A stretch of DNA of 35,000 bases from an uncultured Schlesneria sp. (GTDB lineage: Bacteria; Planctomycetota; Planctomycetia; Planctomycetales; Planctomycetaceae): assembly GCA_903858935.1 (NCBI GenBank), contig CAIOKO010000024.1:1-35000 (forward strand). The letters are read 5' to 3'. Positions 9,026 to 16,269 of the stretch are shown here, one piece after another. The notes beneath the pieces were generated by a model. It saw only the letters and a list, made by a program, of their open reading frames with translations, did not search any database and was not told the DNA's origin. The translations under genes and the position numbers were made by a program. Numbering within the stretch: position 1 is the first letter of the stretch; the number at the start of each line of letters is the position of its first letter.

Positions 9026-9084
9026 TATTCATTGACGAGCCACCCGATACGACGGGGTAGCTCTTCATTTAATCTTCCGAGCGA
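8976..9084 (-). promoter_or_regulatory. kaiC copy of a three-copy structured leader RNA
   Basis: Minus-strand order: a 21-nt block starting TCGCTCGGAAGATTAAATGA (9084-9064); hairpin 1 with arms GAGC/GCTC and ACCCCG/CGGGT (9063-9037); the 12-nt linker GTCAATGAATAA (9036-9025); and the terminator hairpin with U7. The same order, linker length and similar sequences precede both BON genes (11538-11656, 14354-14474). The arms differ while pairing is kept, which argues for RNA structure. I do not recognise a described riboswitch; no Rfam search could be made. Confidence 0.7.
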
Positions 9085-9091
9085 GTTCCAG

Positions 9092-9120
9092 ACTATACGA
9101 CTTGCATCAGGCAATGGCAA
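9092..9120 (-). promoter_or_regulatory. sigma70-type promoter for kaiC
   Basis: On the minus strand TTGCCA (9120-9115) and TATAGT (9097-9092) are separated by exactly 17 nt, each 5/6 to the housekeeping consensus. The predicted start, about 7 nt after the -10 box (near 9085), falls right at the first base of the conserved leader block. Confidence 0.55.
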
Positions 9121-9150
9121 TGCGAATTCAGTGTAACGATGTAAAACAAA

Positions 9151-10260
9151 TCAACGTAATAAACTCGTGACTGCTTGATCTTGAATGCGACCTTTAGCAT
9201 GAAACGTAAATGGCAGATTTCGGCCGCGGATCGTGACCTTAAACGTTTCATCAAACATTCCCACTTCGTTATGCGGGGTCAATGTCAGCCTCAACATGTG
9301 AACCAATGCGATACCTGAGGCAAATTCGGTCTTGAAAGATTCGGCAGGATCATTCGGCAATGATTCGTTAGGGTCAGGAGCATTCGGTTGATTCTTTCCA
9401 CGCGGGGCTGCCTTGACTTTGCCGTCGCGATCAAGACGCTCGAGCGTCTCGATTTCAAAAGCTTTTTTGCCTCGCATAATCACTGTGATCGCCTTTGAGT
9501 CTCCAATAGCGACCAGGCCAAACTGAGCATCAGTAACAACGATGTCATCCTCTACTCGCGCTTCGACGGGGATGGCGATTTCCGAGCCGCCAACCTCGTT
9601 CGTCGTGAGAATCAGTCGATCTCGCAGGACTCCGACCGGTGCATCGGGTTTCAATTCAACCACGACGTCATATTGAATTGTTCCATGGCTGCGAGCTTTT
9701 TCCACGATTTGCGTTGTCAGGTAATCACCCTCTACTTTGGCCGATGCAAGCTTCCAGTCTGCACGTCCCTTGTAAGTTATCGACAACCGCTGCGTATATC
9801 CGCTTCCCAAGTCGACGATACCAAAGGCCACGGAACTCGGTCTGACTTCGAAATCGTCTCGAATCCTCCCTTCGACTGGCAGAGTCACGGTCGACGTCAG
9901 CCCCTTGACGGGTTCAAGCAAACTCACGATCGCTTTGACTCGTTTTTCTCCGACATGGCGAACCGTATCAAGTCGGATCGTCAAGACACGCTCTGCCCGC
10001 GACGCAATCGAAATTGGCGTTTGCTCCGTCCACGAAATGCATCCGCACGACGTGGTCAGGCTCGTAATTCGAATTTCCTCTGCGTACGGGTTTTTGACAG
10101 TCACTTTAAAGGTAGTGTCCGCCAGACGCGCAACAGTGCCAAATTTAATTTTCAAATGGTCGAACATCTTGTCGCCCCAGTCCTCGGCGGCAGCGGGTCC
10201 TGACACCATCGTTAGGACGAAGAGAGAAACGACACATTTTCCACAGTATTGAATTTTCAT
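9151..10260 (-). CDS. exported DUF1573 protein
   Basis: 369 residues with an N-terminal signal peptide (basic MKIQYCGK, a hydrophobic core VVSLFVLTMVS, cleavage probably after AAA near residue 25), so exported. Residues about 30-130 form an Ig-like DUF1573 domain containing the hallmark TTSCGCISW (near 68-76). The rest is beta-rich, consistent with further Ig-like modules (IRDDFEVRPSSVAFGIVDLG; VEDDIVVTDAQFGLV). Such proteins are abundant in planctomycetes and Bacteroidetes and their function is unknown. It follows the DksA/TraR-type gene by 86 nt and precedes the kaiC promoter. It is probably transcribed apart from kaiC. Confidence 0.85.
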   Translation of the reverse strand: MKIQYCGKCVVSLFVLTMVSGPAAAEDWGDKMFDHLKIKFGTVARLADTTFKVTVKNPYAEEIRITSLTTSCGCISWTEQTPISIASRAERVLTIRLDTVRHVGEKRVKAIVSLLEPVKGLTSTVTLPVEGRIRDDFEVRPSSVAFGIVDLGSGYTQRLSITYKGRADWKLASAKVEGDYLTTQIVEKARSHGTIQYDVVVELKPDAPVGVLRDRLILTTNEVGGSEIAIPVEARVEDDIVVTDAQFGLVAIGDSKAITVIMRGKKAFEIETLERLDRDGKVKAAPRGKNQPNAPDPNESLPNDPAESFKTEFASGIALVHMLRLTLTPHNEVGMFDETFKVTIRGRNLPFTFHAKGRIQDQAVTSLLR

Positions 10261-10346
10261 GTTCCAAAGACACTACCCGATTTCGGGGACTGAGTTTTAA
10301 TTTGTAAGTCAGGCTATTTGTGGCATTTTCGTCTGGATTCAAATAA

Positions 10347-10745
10347 TCACCAGCGGTGTCGCGGTTCGCCCTGCACTGGCTTTTCGATCGAGACTCGCTC
10401 GTGACGTGCACAATCAATGCAGTTAGCCGCGTAAGGAACGGCACGTAAACGCGGCATATCAATCGATTTTCCACACGACTGACAAATGCCGTAGGTTCCG
10501 ATTGGAATCCGTTCAATGGCCGCTTCAACCTGTTCAAGCATTCGCTCTTCATTTTGAGCGATTGCAACCTGCACGTCGAAACCTTCGACATCCGTGTCGG
10601 CAGGGTGAGTGGGCAAACTGGTAATGTCTCCTGCTTTGACGACATCCTCACGCAAAGACTCTTCCGCCGAATCAACTTCGTGGATCAGCCGTTGGCGTAA
10701 AGCATTCAATTGCAACTCGAAACCTGCTCGTTTCTTGAGATCCAT
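10347..10745 (-). CDS. DksA/TraR-type C4 zinc-finger protein
   Basis: 132 residues from ATG 10745, chosen because AGGAA lies about 8 nt upstream; the longer frame to 10928 would overlap the upstream BON gene. An N-terminal coiled-coil helix pair carries many acidic residues (HEVDSAEESLREDV; NEERMLEQVEAAIERI). The zinc finger is CQSC (C88, C91) and CIDC (C109, C112), preceded by the family signature GTYGIC and followed by HERV. Members act in the RNA polymerase secondary channel, often with ppGpp, in the stringent response; others have unknown partners. A TATACT -10-like box at 10788-10793 lies upstream, but no good -35 is seen. Its place among stress genes fits a transcriptional stress role. 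Confidence 0.88.
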   Translation of the reverse strand: MDLKKRAGFELQLNALRQRLIHEVDSAEESLREDVVKAGDITSLPTHPADTDVEGFDVQVAIAQNEERMLEQVEAAIERIPIGTYGICQSCGKSIDMPRLRAVPYAANCIDCARHERVSIEKPVQGEPRHRW

Positions 10746-10870
10746 TTTTATGTTCCTGGAAACCGTTGATGTTTTTGTTTTGTAAAAAGTATAGGAGGGG
10801 TACCGGTCGTCAATCGGTGTGACGATCGGCGTTTTCACCAATGGGTCACGACCTTGTCTGTGTGTATTCG

Positions 10871-11524
10871 TCAGAGAGCGGAAACCGTCAGGTTGTTTTC
10901 GACATTCGTAACGCCTGGTGCGTTCCACGCGGCCGACCCGGCTTCGTCACGCTCATGCCATGAGGCGGTTCTGCCCGACAACGTCACTTTGCCACCTTCG
11001 GCGCAAACGTCGATATTTTCCGCATCAAGTTCCGCATCTCGCTTGAGTGCTTGTTCGATTGCGTCCTTGACCGAAGCAGCCTGAACGGTTGGTGTGATGG
11101 TGATGTCGTTCGAAACCCCCGTTACCCCAGACAGGTATTTCACTGCCTGGACCGCAGAATTGCGCTGGTAGTCCCACGGCACGGTTCCTGTCAAAGTGAC
11201 CCAGCCATTTTCGACGGTCGCCTTGACGACGCTCGGTACCCACACATGCCACTTCAGAGCATTCATGACGGCAGCAGCAACTTCCGATTCTTTGTGTTCA
11301 TGGATTCCCGTGAGCTCGACATCGATTGATTCGGCAATCGCCTTGACCCCTTCGACTCGTTGAGTGGCCCGTTCGGCGGCCCATTTTTCTGCGTACGTTG
11401 GAACCATACCACTTAACGTCACAATACCATCCTTAACGATGACCGAGATGTCATTTGCATTTACCTTCGGTTCCCATCGCAATTCCTCGACCACGTCATT
11501 TTTCAGTTGAGTGTCTGTCTTCAT
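10871..11524 (-). CDS. triple BON-domain protein (copy 1)
   Basis: 217 residues made of three BON domains (about 3-70, 77-147, 150-215). Each has the GIVTLSG / GWVTLTGTV / GKVTLSG hallmark and a VxxVxxVxNxI-type ending. No signal peptide is seen, so it is probably cytoplasmic, unlike E. coli OsmY. BON domains are thought to bind phospholipid surfaces; soluble triple-BON proteins commonly appear in stress clusters. By eye it is about two-thirds identical to the second BON gene at 13693-14340, and the two also share about 150 bp of upstream sequence. The start is ATG 11524, 26 nt after the leader U-run. Confidence 0.93.
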   Translation of the reverse strand: MKTDTQLKNDVVEELRWEPKVNANDISVIVKDGIVTLSGMVPTYAEKWAAERATQRVEGVKAIAESIDVELTGIHEHKESEVAAAVMNALKWHVWVPSVVKATVENGWVTLTGTVPWDYQRNSAVQAVKYLSGVTGVSNDITITPTVQAASVKDAIEQALKRDAELDAENIDVCAEGGKVTLSGRTASWHERDEAGSAAWNAPGVTNVENNLTVSAL

Positions 11525-11537
11525 TTATAAACCTGAC

Positions 11538-11656
11538 TTCGCCTGAGGCGAAAAAAAGCCGACGCGCCGAACGCCGAAGCAGCATTCGGTCACGTCGGCA
11601 TACTCGGTAACAGGCTCCCGACAAATCGGGTCGCCTTTCACTGTGTCGTCCAACGA
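11538..11656 (-). promoter_or_regulatory. structured leader RNA with terminator hairpin, BON copy 1
   Basis: Minus-strand order: the 20-nt block TCGTTGGACGACACAGTGAA (11656-11637); hairpin 1 with arms AGGC/GCCT and CCCGA/TCGGG (11636-11612); the 12-nt linker GTTACCGAGTAT (11611-11600); the hairpin GCCGACG...CGTCGGC (11599-11558); U7 (11557-11551). A compact second hairpin TTCGCCTCAGGCGAA (11552-11538) lies 13 nt before the ATG. Same architecture as the kaiC and BON-2 leaders. It could also terminate the upstream tspO transcript, but the conservation extends well beyond a terminator. Confidence 0.75.
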
Positions 11657-11663
11657 CCTGTTT

Positions 11664-11690
11664 TTAATGTTCGTGCAGGAACAAAAGGTC
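11664..11690 (-). promoter_or_regulatory. conserved promoter block, BON copy 1
   Basis: The minus-strand block runs from GACCTTTT through TTCCTGCACGAACATTAA. It matches the equivalent block before BON copy 2 (14482-14509) at about 20 of 28 positions, and sits about 8 nt before the leader start as a -10/-35 region should. The individual boxes are weak against sigma70 (CATTAA as -10). An alternative sigma factor is possible. Confidence 0.4.
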
Positions 11691-11707
11691 CTTACACTGA
11701 TTGGCAA

Positions 11708-12217
11708 TTAAGGGTTCAAACGCCAGATGGCAAAATTCAGCACAGCAGCAAAGCTGACCCAGGCCAGATAAGGAAGCAGCAATGCCCCGGTTCGCGGGCT
11801 GACTCGAAAGAAGCAAATCACTGTCGCCGCCAGTCCAATCCAGAGCATCACAATATCTGCGAAGGCAATACCAATACGGTGTGCTCCGAAGAACAACGGC
11901 GTCCAAAGGAAATTGAGCAGCCATTGAAGCGTAAACATCGCCAGGGGCCATTTTTGGGTTTTCCAGCCCCCCTCACGCCAGACCAGCCAAGCCGCGACTC
12001 CCATCATGATATAGAGCAGCATCCAGACGGGACCAAAGATCCATGCGGGCGGATTCCATGACGGCTTTTGCAATTGGGCGTACCAATCGCCGGTCGAGGC
12101 GAAGACGGCCGTGCCGGATGCACCAAGACAAAATGCTAACCAACAGACCAGGGCAATGACCTGATGATCTGTCGGTGTTGATGTCGTCCTATCCGTTGTA
12201 TGTGTGACAGTACTCAA
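11708..12217 (-). CDS. tspO: TspO/MBR family membrane protein
   Basis: 169 residues from a TTG start at 12217, preceded by AGAGGAG at 7-nt spacing; the longer frame to 12367 has no such site and would add an unrelated polar stretch. Five membrane spans are visible. The signature is WYAQLQKPSWNPPAWIFGPVW, followed by LYIMMGVAAWLVW, LQWLLNFLWTPLFF and LLPYLAWVSFAAVLNFAIW, i.e. the Trp-rich family core. TspO proteins bind porphyrins and related ligands and modulate stress and tetrapyrrole metabolism. The gene lies between dps and BON copy 1; the dps-side hairpin at 12290-12319 suggests it begins a new transcript. Confidence 0.95.
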   Translation of the reverse strand: MSTVTHTTDRTTSTPTDHQVIALVCWLAFCLGASGTAVFASTGDWYAQLQKPSWNPPAWIFGPVWMLLYIMMGVAAWLVWREGGWKTQKWPLAMFTLQWLLNFLWTPLFFGAHRIGIAFADIVMLWIGLAATVICFFRVSPRTGALLLPYLAWVSFAAVLNFAIWRLNP

Positions 12218-12289
12218 ATTAAAACTCCTCTTATTTCCGCTCTGACCCGCCAATCGTCCGCCCTCAACGGTGACGCCGTGAAGGATTAC

Positions 12290-12319
12290 AAAAGAACTGC
12301 CCCACCGCCCCGGCGGTGG
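12290..12319 (-). terminator. terminator after dps
   Basis: On the minus strand CCACCGCC and GGCGGTGG (12319-12302) form a perfect 8-bp stem with a 2-nt spacer, followed by GGCAG and TTCTTTT. It lies 33 nt past the dps stop. The U-tract is interrupted and displaced, so efficiency is uncertain. Confidence 0.5.
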
Positions 12320-12351
12320 TGTTTCGTCGCAATTCAACGCTTTGTCCTGTG

Positions 12352-12945
12352 TCACTCTTCGTCGCAAATGGATTTACACGGGACATGTTCGGCAAGAAAC
12401 CAAACCTGCAATTCGTTGGTGCGGAGGACATTCGAGACGAGAATATCATTCGTTCCCAGATCTCCATTCGCCGCAGAATCGCGAGCCATTGCCCTGGTCT
12501 CCAGCAAGATAACTTCGTGGGCATGGAGCAGCCTCGCAATTTGCGTTGCCGTATTCTCGCGACCTTTCGGAGCACGTGGAATAAGGGTCGCCTCAGCGAT
12601 ATCCGGAGCCATCGCAATTGTGACGCCCCCCAGCGTCTGGATTCGTTCAGCAAGCAAGTCAACAAGTGCTGATTGCTCTTCGAAGTGCTTATCGAACAGG
12701 AGATGAATCATGTAGAAAGTCGGCCCCGATGCCTGCCAGTGGTGCTTTTTATAGAGATCTCGCAGCGTCATCACGTCTGCCAGAAGCTGGTTCAAGTCAT
12801 TAATACTGGCGACCGCGGCGGTTTCATCCAGAGCGAGCGGAGTCCGTCGAATCATATGGAACGTTTGCGTTTCGCCTCGCTTTGAAGCGGTGATCGGTTC
12901 TTTCATGGGGGATGCGCCATTTCTTGTAATGAGTGAAGACGACAT
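12352..12945 (-). CDS. dps: Dps-family ferritin-like DNA-protection protein
   Basis: 197 residues from ATG 12945 (ATG 12906 is also possible; neither has a clear ribosome site). Four-helix Dps core with the complete inter-subunit ferroxidase set: H69 in KKHHWQASG, H81 in FYMIHLLFD, D85, D96 and E100 in DLLAERIQTLGG. The N-terminus is extended by about 40 polar residues with Lys/Arg, which in some Dps proteins contact DNA. It oxidises and stores Fe(II) with peroxide, protecting DNA in starvation. It is 109 nt downstream of the YflT-like stress gene and is followed by its own hairpin terminator. Confidence 0.92.
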   Translation of the reverse strand: MSSSLITRNGASPMKEPITASKRGETQTFHMIRRTPLALDETAAVASINDLNQLLADVMTLRDLYKKHHWQASGPTFYMIHLLFDKHFEEQSALVDLLAERIQTLGGVTIAMAPDIAEATLIPRAPKGRENTATQIARLLHAHEVILLETRAMARDSAANGDLGTNDILVSNVLRTNELQVWFLAEHVPCKSICDEE

Positions 12946-13008
12946 TGTTTGATTTCTACATTCGACGTCGGAAAGCTGCGAAAATTGCCTTTGCAACCTG
13001 TTGATCAG

Positions 13009-13041
13009 CCGACAGGGCAAGGTGGAACCCTGTCCTGTCGG
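13009..13041 (-). repeat. hairpin between the stress-protein gene and dps
   Basis: CCGACAGGG (13009-13017) can pair with CCCTGTC (13028-13034) or, in a bulged form, with TGTCGG (13036-13041). No U-tract follows, so it is either a weak or Rho-aided terminator or part of the dps leader. Confidence 0.4.
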
Positions 13042-13054
13042 TCGGAATCACTTT

Positions 13055-13594
13055 TCAAGCAAGTGCCGCAACTGGACGTTGCGCTAAATTGAGTTCGGTT
13101 TTTGTTGCACCAGCTGCCGCGAGAATCGATTTTGCCCGAGTCACTTCGTCCGGAGTGCCGTGGACGAGCATCATAAATTTTCCCGCTTTGATCGATGTCT
13201 CGTATCGCAGGATACTGTTTTCGGGAATCCCGATGCTGGCCAAAGCCGCTCCGAGGGCGCTCACTCCGCCAACGACGATGGCACTTTCAAGTGCGGCAAC
13301 GATCCAAGCGGCCATGGGACCTGCAACGAGCAACGGACCATAACCTGGGATCATAAAAAATGCGGACCCGAACAGCAGGCTCCAGAAGCCGCCCCAGAAG
13401 GCACCCTGCTCGCCCCAGTACAGCATACGATCACCGGCATTGTAATAACCGACGACGTTTTCTTCGGTGTGGTACCCCTTACCGACGATCGATAAGTTCT
13501 TCATCTCGAAACCGGCTTTTTGCAATTGCTTTACTGCTTCTTCAGCCTGTACGTGCTTATCAAATATCGCGACGACGGAATTAAGAGTTTTCAT
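13055..13594 (-). CDS. general stress protein, YflT/DUF1269-like, membrane-inserting
   Basis: 179 residues. The N-terminus (VVAIFDKHVQAEEAVKQLQKAGFEMKNLSIVGKGY) resembles the YflT/GSP17M ferredoxin-like fold, in which paired strands precede a regulatory loop. The middle (about 65-125) is Gly/Ala-rich and hydrophobic (GAFWGGFWSLLFGSAFFMIPGYG; AAWIVAALESAIVVGGVSALG), typical of DUF1269-type glycine-zipper membrane hairpins. The C-terminal part returns to a soluble alpha/beta shape (GKFMMLVHGTPDEVTRAKSIL). Start ATG 13594 has AGGAG upstream. Function is unknown, and it is often found with BON and Dps genes in stress clusters. It is 98 nt downstream of BON copy 2. Confidence 0.8.
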   Translation of the reverse strand: MKTLNSVVAIFDKHVQAEEAVKQLQKAGFEMKNLSIVGKGYHTEENVVGYYNAGDRMLYWGEQGAFWGGFWSLLFGSAFFMIPGYGPLLVAGPMAAWIVAALESAIVVGGVSALGAALASIGIPENSILRYETSIKAGKFMMLVHGTPDEVTRAKSILAAAGATKTELNLAQRPVAALA

Positions 13595-13692
13595 ACGATT
13601 AAGTCTCCTGTTAATTGTGATTATCTGCGTGCGAAAGTGCTCCGCAGTCGTCCTTATTGTTCTGATGTTGAGGCGGCCATGGCCCTTAAGGG

Positions 13693-14340
13693 CTATAAAA
13701 TGGCAAGATTGTTCTGGACTTCAGTGACACCTTCAGCACTCCAGGCGGCACGTCCCGCTTCGTCTCGCTCGTCCCAGGAAGGGATTGTTCCTGTCAGAGT
13801 CACCTTGCCACCAATCGCAGAAACCAAAACGTGTTCGGCATCGACTTCGGCGTTACGTTTTAGAGCGTTCTCGATGGCCTCTTTGACGGCCTTTGCCTGA
13901 ACCTTTGGCTTCAGTGTGATATTGTTAGTGACCCCCTTCACACCTGAAAGATATGACACGGCGCTTACGGCGGAATTCTGTTCGAACCCAAATGTGACGG
14001 TGCCGGTCAGTGTCACCCAGCCTTTTTCAATGGTTGCCTGGACGCTGCTCGGCACCCACACATGCCATTTCAATGAATTCGCGACGGCTTCGGCGATTTC
14101 GGTGTCGGCATGATTACGGTCGTCGGTGAGTTGGACATCCAATTCCTCGGCGATCGCCTTGACGCCTTCGACTCGCTGGGTCGCCCGTTCCGCAGCCCCC
14201 TTTTCTGCATAATGCGGCACAGAACCACTTAGTGTCACAACGCCGTTATGCGTTGCGACATTCACGTTGGTGGCATTAAGTGAAGATTCCCATCGAAGTT
14301 CCTGCAGCACGTCTTGCTTCAATTGTTCGTCTGTTTTCAC
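13693..14340 (-). CDS. triple BON-domain protein (copy 2)
   Basis: 215 residues, three BON domains (about 3-70, 77-147, 150-213) with [16 protein letters not shown] and GKVTLTG hallmarks. The start is taken as GTG 14340 because the protein then begins [17 protein letters not shown], lining up with the ATG of copy 1 ([17 protein letters not shown]). The longer frame to 14406 would be translated from within the leader hairpin. It heads the stress island. The acidic residue content and absence of a signal peptide match copy 1. It probably has a distinct expression level, given the GTG start and the slightly different leader. Confidence 0.93.
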   Translation of the reverse strand: MKTDEQLKQDVLQELRWESSLNATNVNVATHNGVVTLSGSVPHYAEKGAAERATQRVEGVKAIAEELDVQLTDDRNHADTEIAEAVANSLKWHVWVPSSVQATIEKGWVTLTGTVTFGFEQNSAVSAVSYLSGVKGVTNNITLKPKVQAKAVKEAIENALKRNAEVDAEHVLVSAIGGKVTLTGTIPSWDERDEAGRAAWSAEGVTEVQNNLAIL

Positions 14341-14353
14341 GATCAAACCGATC

Positions 14354-14474
14354 TCGCCAATGGCGAAAAAAAAAGCCGACGTGCTGAACGCCGAATTGGC
14401 ATTCAATCACGTCGGCTTACTCTGCAACAGGCCCCCCGGATTTCTGGAGTGCCTTTTACTTTGTCGTCCAACGA
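14354..14474 (-). promoter_or_regulatory. structured leader RNA with terminator hairpin, BON copy 2
   Basis: Minus-strand order: the 20-nt block TCGTTGGACGACAAAGTAAA (14474-14455); hairpin 1 with arms AGGC/GCCT and CTCC/GGGG (14454-14429); the 12-nt linker GTTGCAGAGTAA (14428-14417); the hairpin GCCGACGTG...CACGTCGGC (14416-14375) with inner GAA/TTC and GGC/GCC pairs; nine U (14374-14366); then TCGCCATTGGCGA (14366-14354) 13 nt before the GTG. The inner arms differ from BON copy 1 by a T-A for C-G change that keeps pairing. Confidence 0.75.
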
Positions 14475-14481
14475 AGTCTGA

Positions 14482-14509
14482 TTAATCATTGTGCGGGAAT
14501 TAAAATGTC
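14482..14509 (-). promoter_or_regulatory. conserved promoter block, BON copy 2
   Basis: The minus-strand block runs from GACATTTT through TTCCCGCACAATGATTAA, aligned with 11664-11690 before BON copy 1. GTGACA overlaps its 5' end and could serve as a -35; the -10 is poor. Placement 7-8 nt before the conserved leader supports a promoter role. Confidence 0.4.
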
Positions 14510-14658
14510 ACGCACAGCGGTCATACTAGTAATGGTTCGAGTTGAAAGGCAATGAATAACAATGATTTTCTGAAGAAGTCGATAAAATAAAATATCATGT
14601 CTTATGAATGAGAATATTAACTCCCGTGATTCGTGTAAATAAGTTCGGCACTTTAACG

Positions 14659-14688
14659 GTGACACACATCGGCATTGATTGTTATGAT
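14659..14688 (+). promoter_or_regulatory. candidate promoter for the DUF1501 gene
   Basis: GTGACA (14659-14664), an 18-nt spacer and TATGAT (14683-14688), the latter with an extended TG at 14680-14681. It would give a leader of about 110 nt. The remainder of 14510-14805, between the divergent BON and DUF1501 genes, is AT-rich and holds nothing else I recognise. Confidence 0.3.
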
Positions 14689-14805
14689 TTCCCGGTCGTT
14701 ACCGTGTCATCCGATTGGAACGCGACGCTTCGTGAATTCGCTTTTCTGACGAGACGATGACTGGCGTGGCGGTGATTCCGTTTATCAATTTCAACGGCAT
14801 TCGAT

Positions 14806-16269
14806 ATGAATCGATCGTGTTTTGCTCATCCACATATCTCACGACGTACTGCGGTGCAGGTGGGGTCGATTGGCCTGCTTGGGCTCGGCATGAATCACGT
14901 TGCCGGTCTCCATACGCTGGCCGCTGAAAATCAAGTCGCGATACCGAAACGCCGGGTGAAGGGAGTGATTTATATCTTTCTTTCCGGGGGACTCGGTCAG
15001 CACGACAGTTTCGATCCAAAACCCGATGCACCGGAAAACATTCGTGGTGAATTTGCTCCAATTGATACGAAAACACCTGGCGTTTCCGTTTGTGAGCACT
15101 TGCCAATGCTGGCCTCCCGAAGTGACAAATGGGCCCTTGTCCGATCGTTGACACATCCCTACAACGAACATTCGGCTGGCCATCACGTGATGTTGACAGG
15201 CCGAACGCCATTACCAATCGGATTCGATGGAAATCGCCCCAAGCCGACTGACTTCCCCTCGATCGCCTCCGTCGTAACACGGTTGGTACCGGCGAGAAAT
15301 AATCTTCCGCCTGCCGCGGTACTGCCTGAAAAACTGATTCACGTCACGGGTCGTACGATCCCCGGCCAATTCGCTGGTGAAATGGGGCCCAAGTTTGAGC
15401 CGTGGTTTATTGAAGCCAGCCAGTACCGAGATACGAAGTATATTCATGGTGCCTTTCCGGAATACGGGTTCCAACGGCAGAAGGGTCGCATGAATCCTCC
15501 TGATTACCGTTTTGAAGCACCGAAAATAGAACTCGCCGCGCACATGCTGCGGGACCAGTTCCAGTCCCGCCTTCAACTTTTGGAGACAATTCAGCGACAG
15601 CGAAAATCCCTTGATCAGGCGGCGGATGTGCTGGAATTTGATCGCCATCGTCAAACGGCGGTCTCCATGTTGCTCGAAGGACGCGTACATCGTGCCCTCG
15701 ATGTCCATGCGGCTGACGCGAAGGAACAGGATCGATATGGTCGCAATTCATTCGGCTGGTCCCTGCTGATGGCTCGTCAACTCGTCGAAGCTGGCGTCAG
15801 TCTGGTCCAGGTCAATTTAGGAAACGATGAAGCCTGGGACACACACGAAGCGGCGTTTGGAAATCTGAAGAACTTTCTATTTCCGCCGACTGACCGAGCC
15901 GTTTCAGCGCTGATTGATGATCTGGCTGAACGAGGAATGCTTGATGATGTCCTGATCGTCATGGCGGGGGAATTCGGGCGTACTCCGAAAATCTTTACGT
16001 TCCCCGGTGCCGAGACGAAAACTCCGGGGCGCGACCACTGGGGTGCCGTTCAATCCGTTTTCTTTGCAGGTGGAGGGATTAACGGAGGTACAGTGATTGG
16101 CGCCTCTGACAGTCTCGGCGCATATCCAAAGTCGGATGCTCAAACACCAGAGAATATGGCAGCGACGATCTACGAAGCACTCGGCCTGCCCGCAACGATT
16201 TCGTGGAAAGACGTGCTTGATCGTCCGCACCATGTCTACCACGCTGAACCAATCAAAGGCCTGACGTGA
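14806..16269 (+). CDS. DUF1501 protein with Tat signal
   Basis: 487 residues. The N-terminus carries a twin-arginine motif (SRRTAVQVG) followed by a hydrophobic stretch (GSIGLLGLGMNHVAGL), so export in a folded state is expected. DUF1501 belongs to the alkaline-phosphatase-like superfamily. Recognisable parts are VKGVIYIFLSGGLGQHDSFDPKP at the start, HPYNEHSAGHHVMLTGRTP, VQVNLGNDEAWDTHEAAF, LIVMAGEFGRTPKIF and GRDHWGAVQSVFFAGGGI. Planctomycetes have many such genes, usually paired with a DUF1549/DUF1553 cytochrome-like gene; this one stands alone. The likely activity is hydrolytic on sulfate or phosphate esters, but this has not been shown for the family. No Shine-Dalgarno site precedes the ATG. 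Confidence 0.92.
   Translation: MNRSCFAHPHISRRTAVQVGSIGLLGLGMNHVAGLHTLAAENQVAIPKRRVKGVIYIFLSGGLGQHDSFDPKPDAPENIRGEFAPIDTKTPGVSVCEHLPMLASRSDKWALVRSLTHPYNEHSAGHHVMLTGRTPLPIGFDGNRPKPTDFPSIASVVTRLVPARNNLPPAAVLPEKLIHVTGRTIPGQFAGEMGPKFEPWFIEASQYRDTKYIHGAFPEYGFQRQKGRMNPPDYRFEAPKIELAAHMLRDQFQSRLQLLETIQRQRKSLDQAADVLEFDRHRQTAVSMLLEGRVHRALDVHAADAKEQDRYGRNSFGWSLLMARQLVEAGVSLVQVNLGNDEAWDTHEAAFGNLKNFLFPPTDRAVSALIDDLAERGMLDDVLIVMAGEFGRTPKIFTFPGAETKTPGRDHWGAVQSVFFAGGGINGGTVIGASDSLGAYPKSDAQTPENMAATIYEALGLPATISWKDVLDRPHHVYHAEPIKGLT

Noticed and set aside
10276-10288. CCCGATTTCGGGG repeat before the DUF1573 gene
   Set aside because: Short stem without U-tract or placement that would make it a convincing terminator or operator.
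13684-13693. CCCTTAAGGG palindrome after BON copy 2, also in the kaiC hairpin loop
   Set aside because: A 10-bp palindrome seen twice, in unrelated contexts, can arise by chance. The flanks share nothing.
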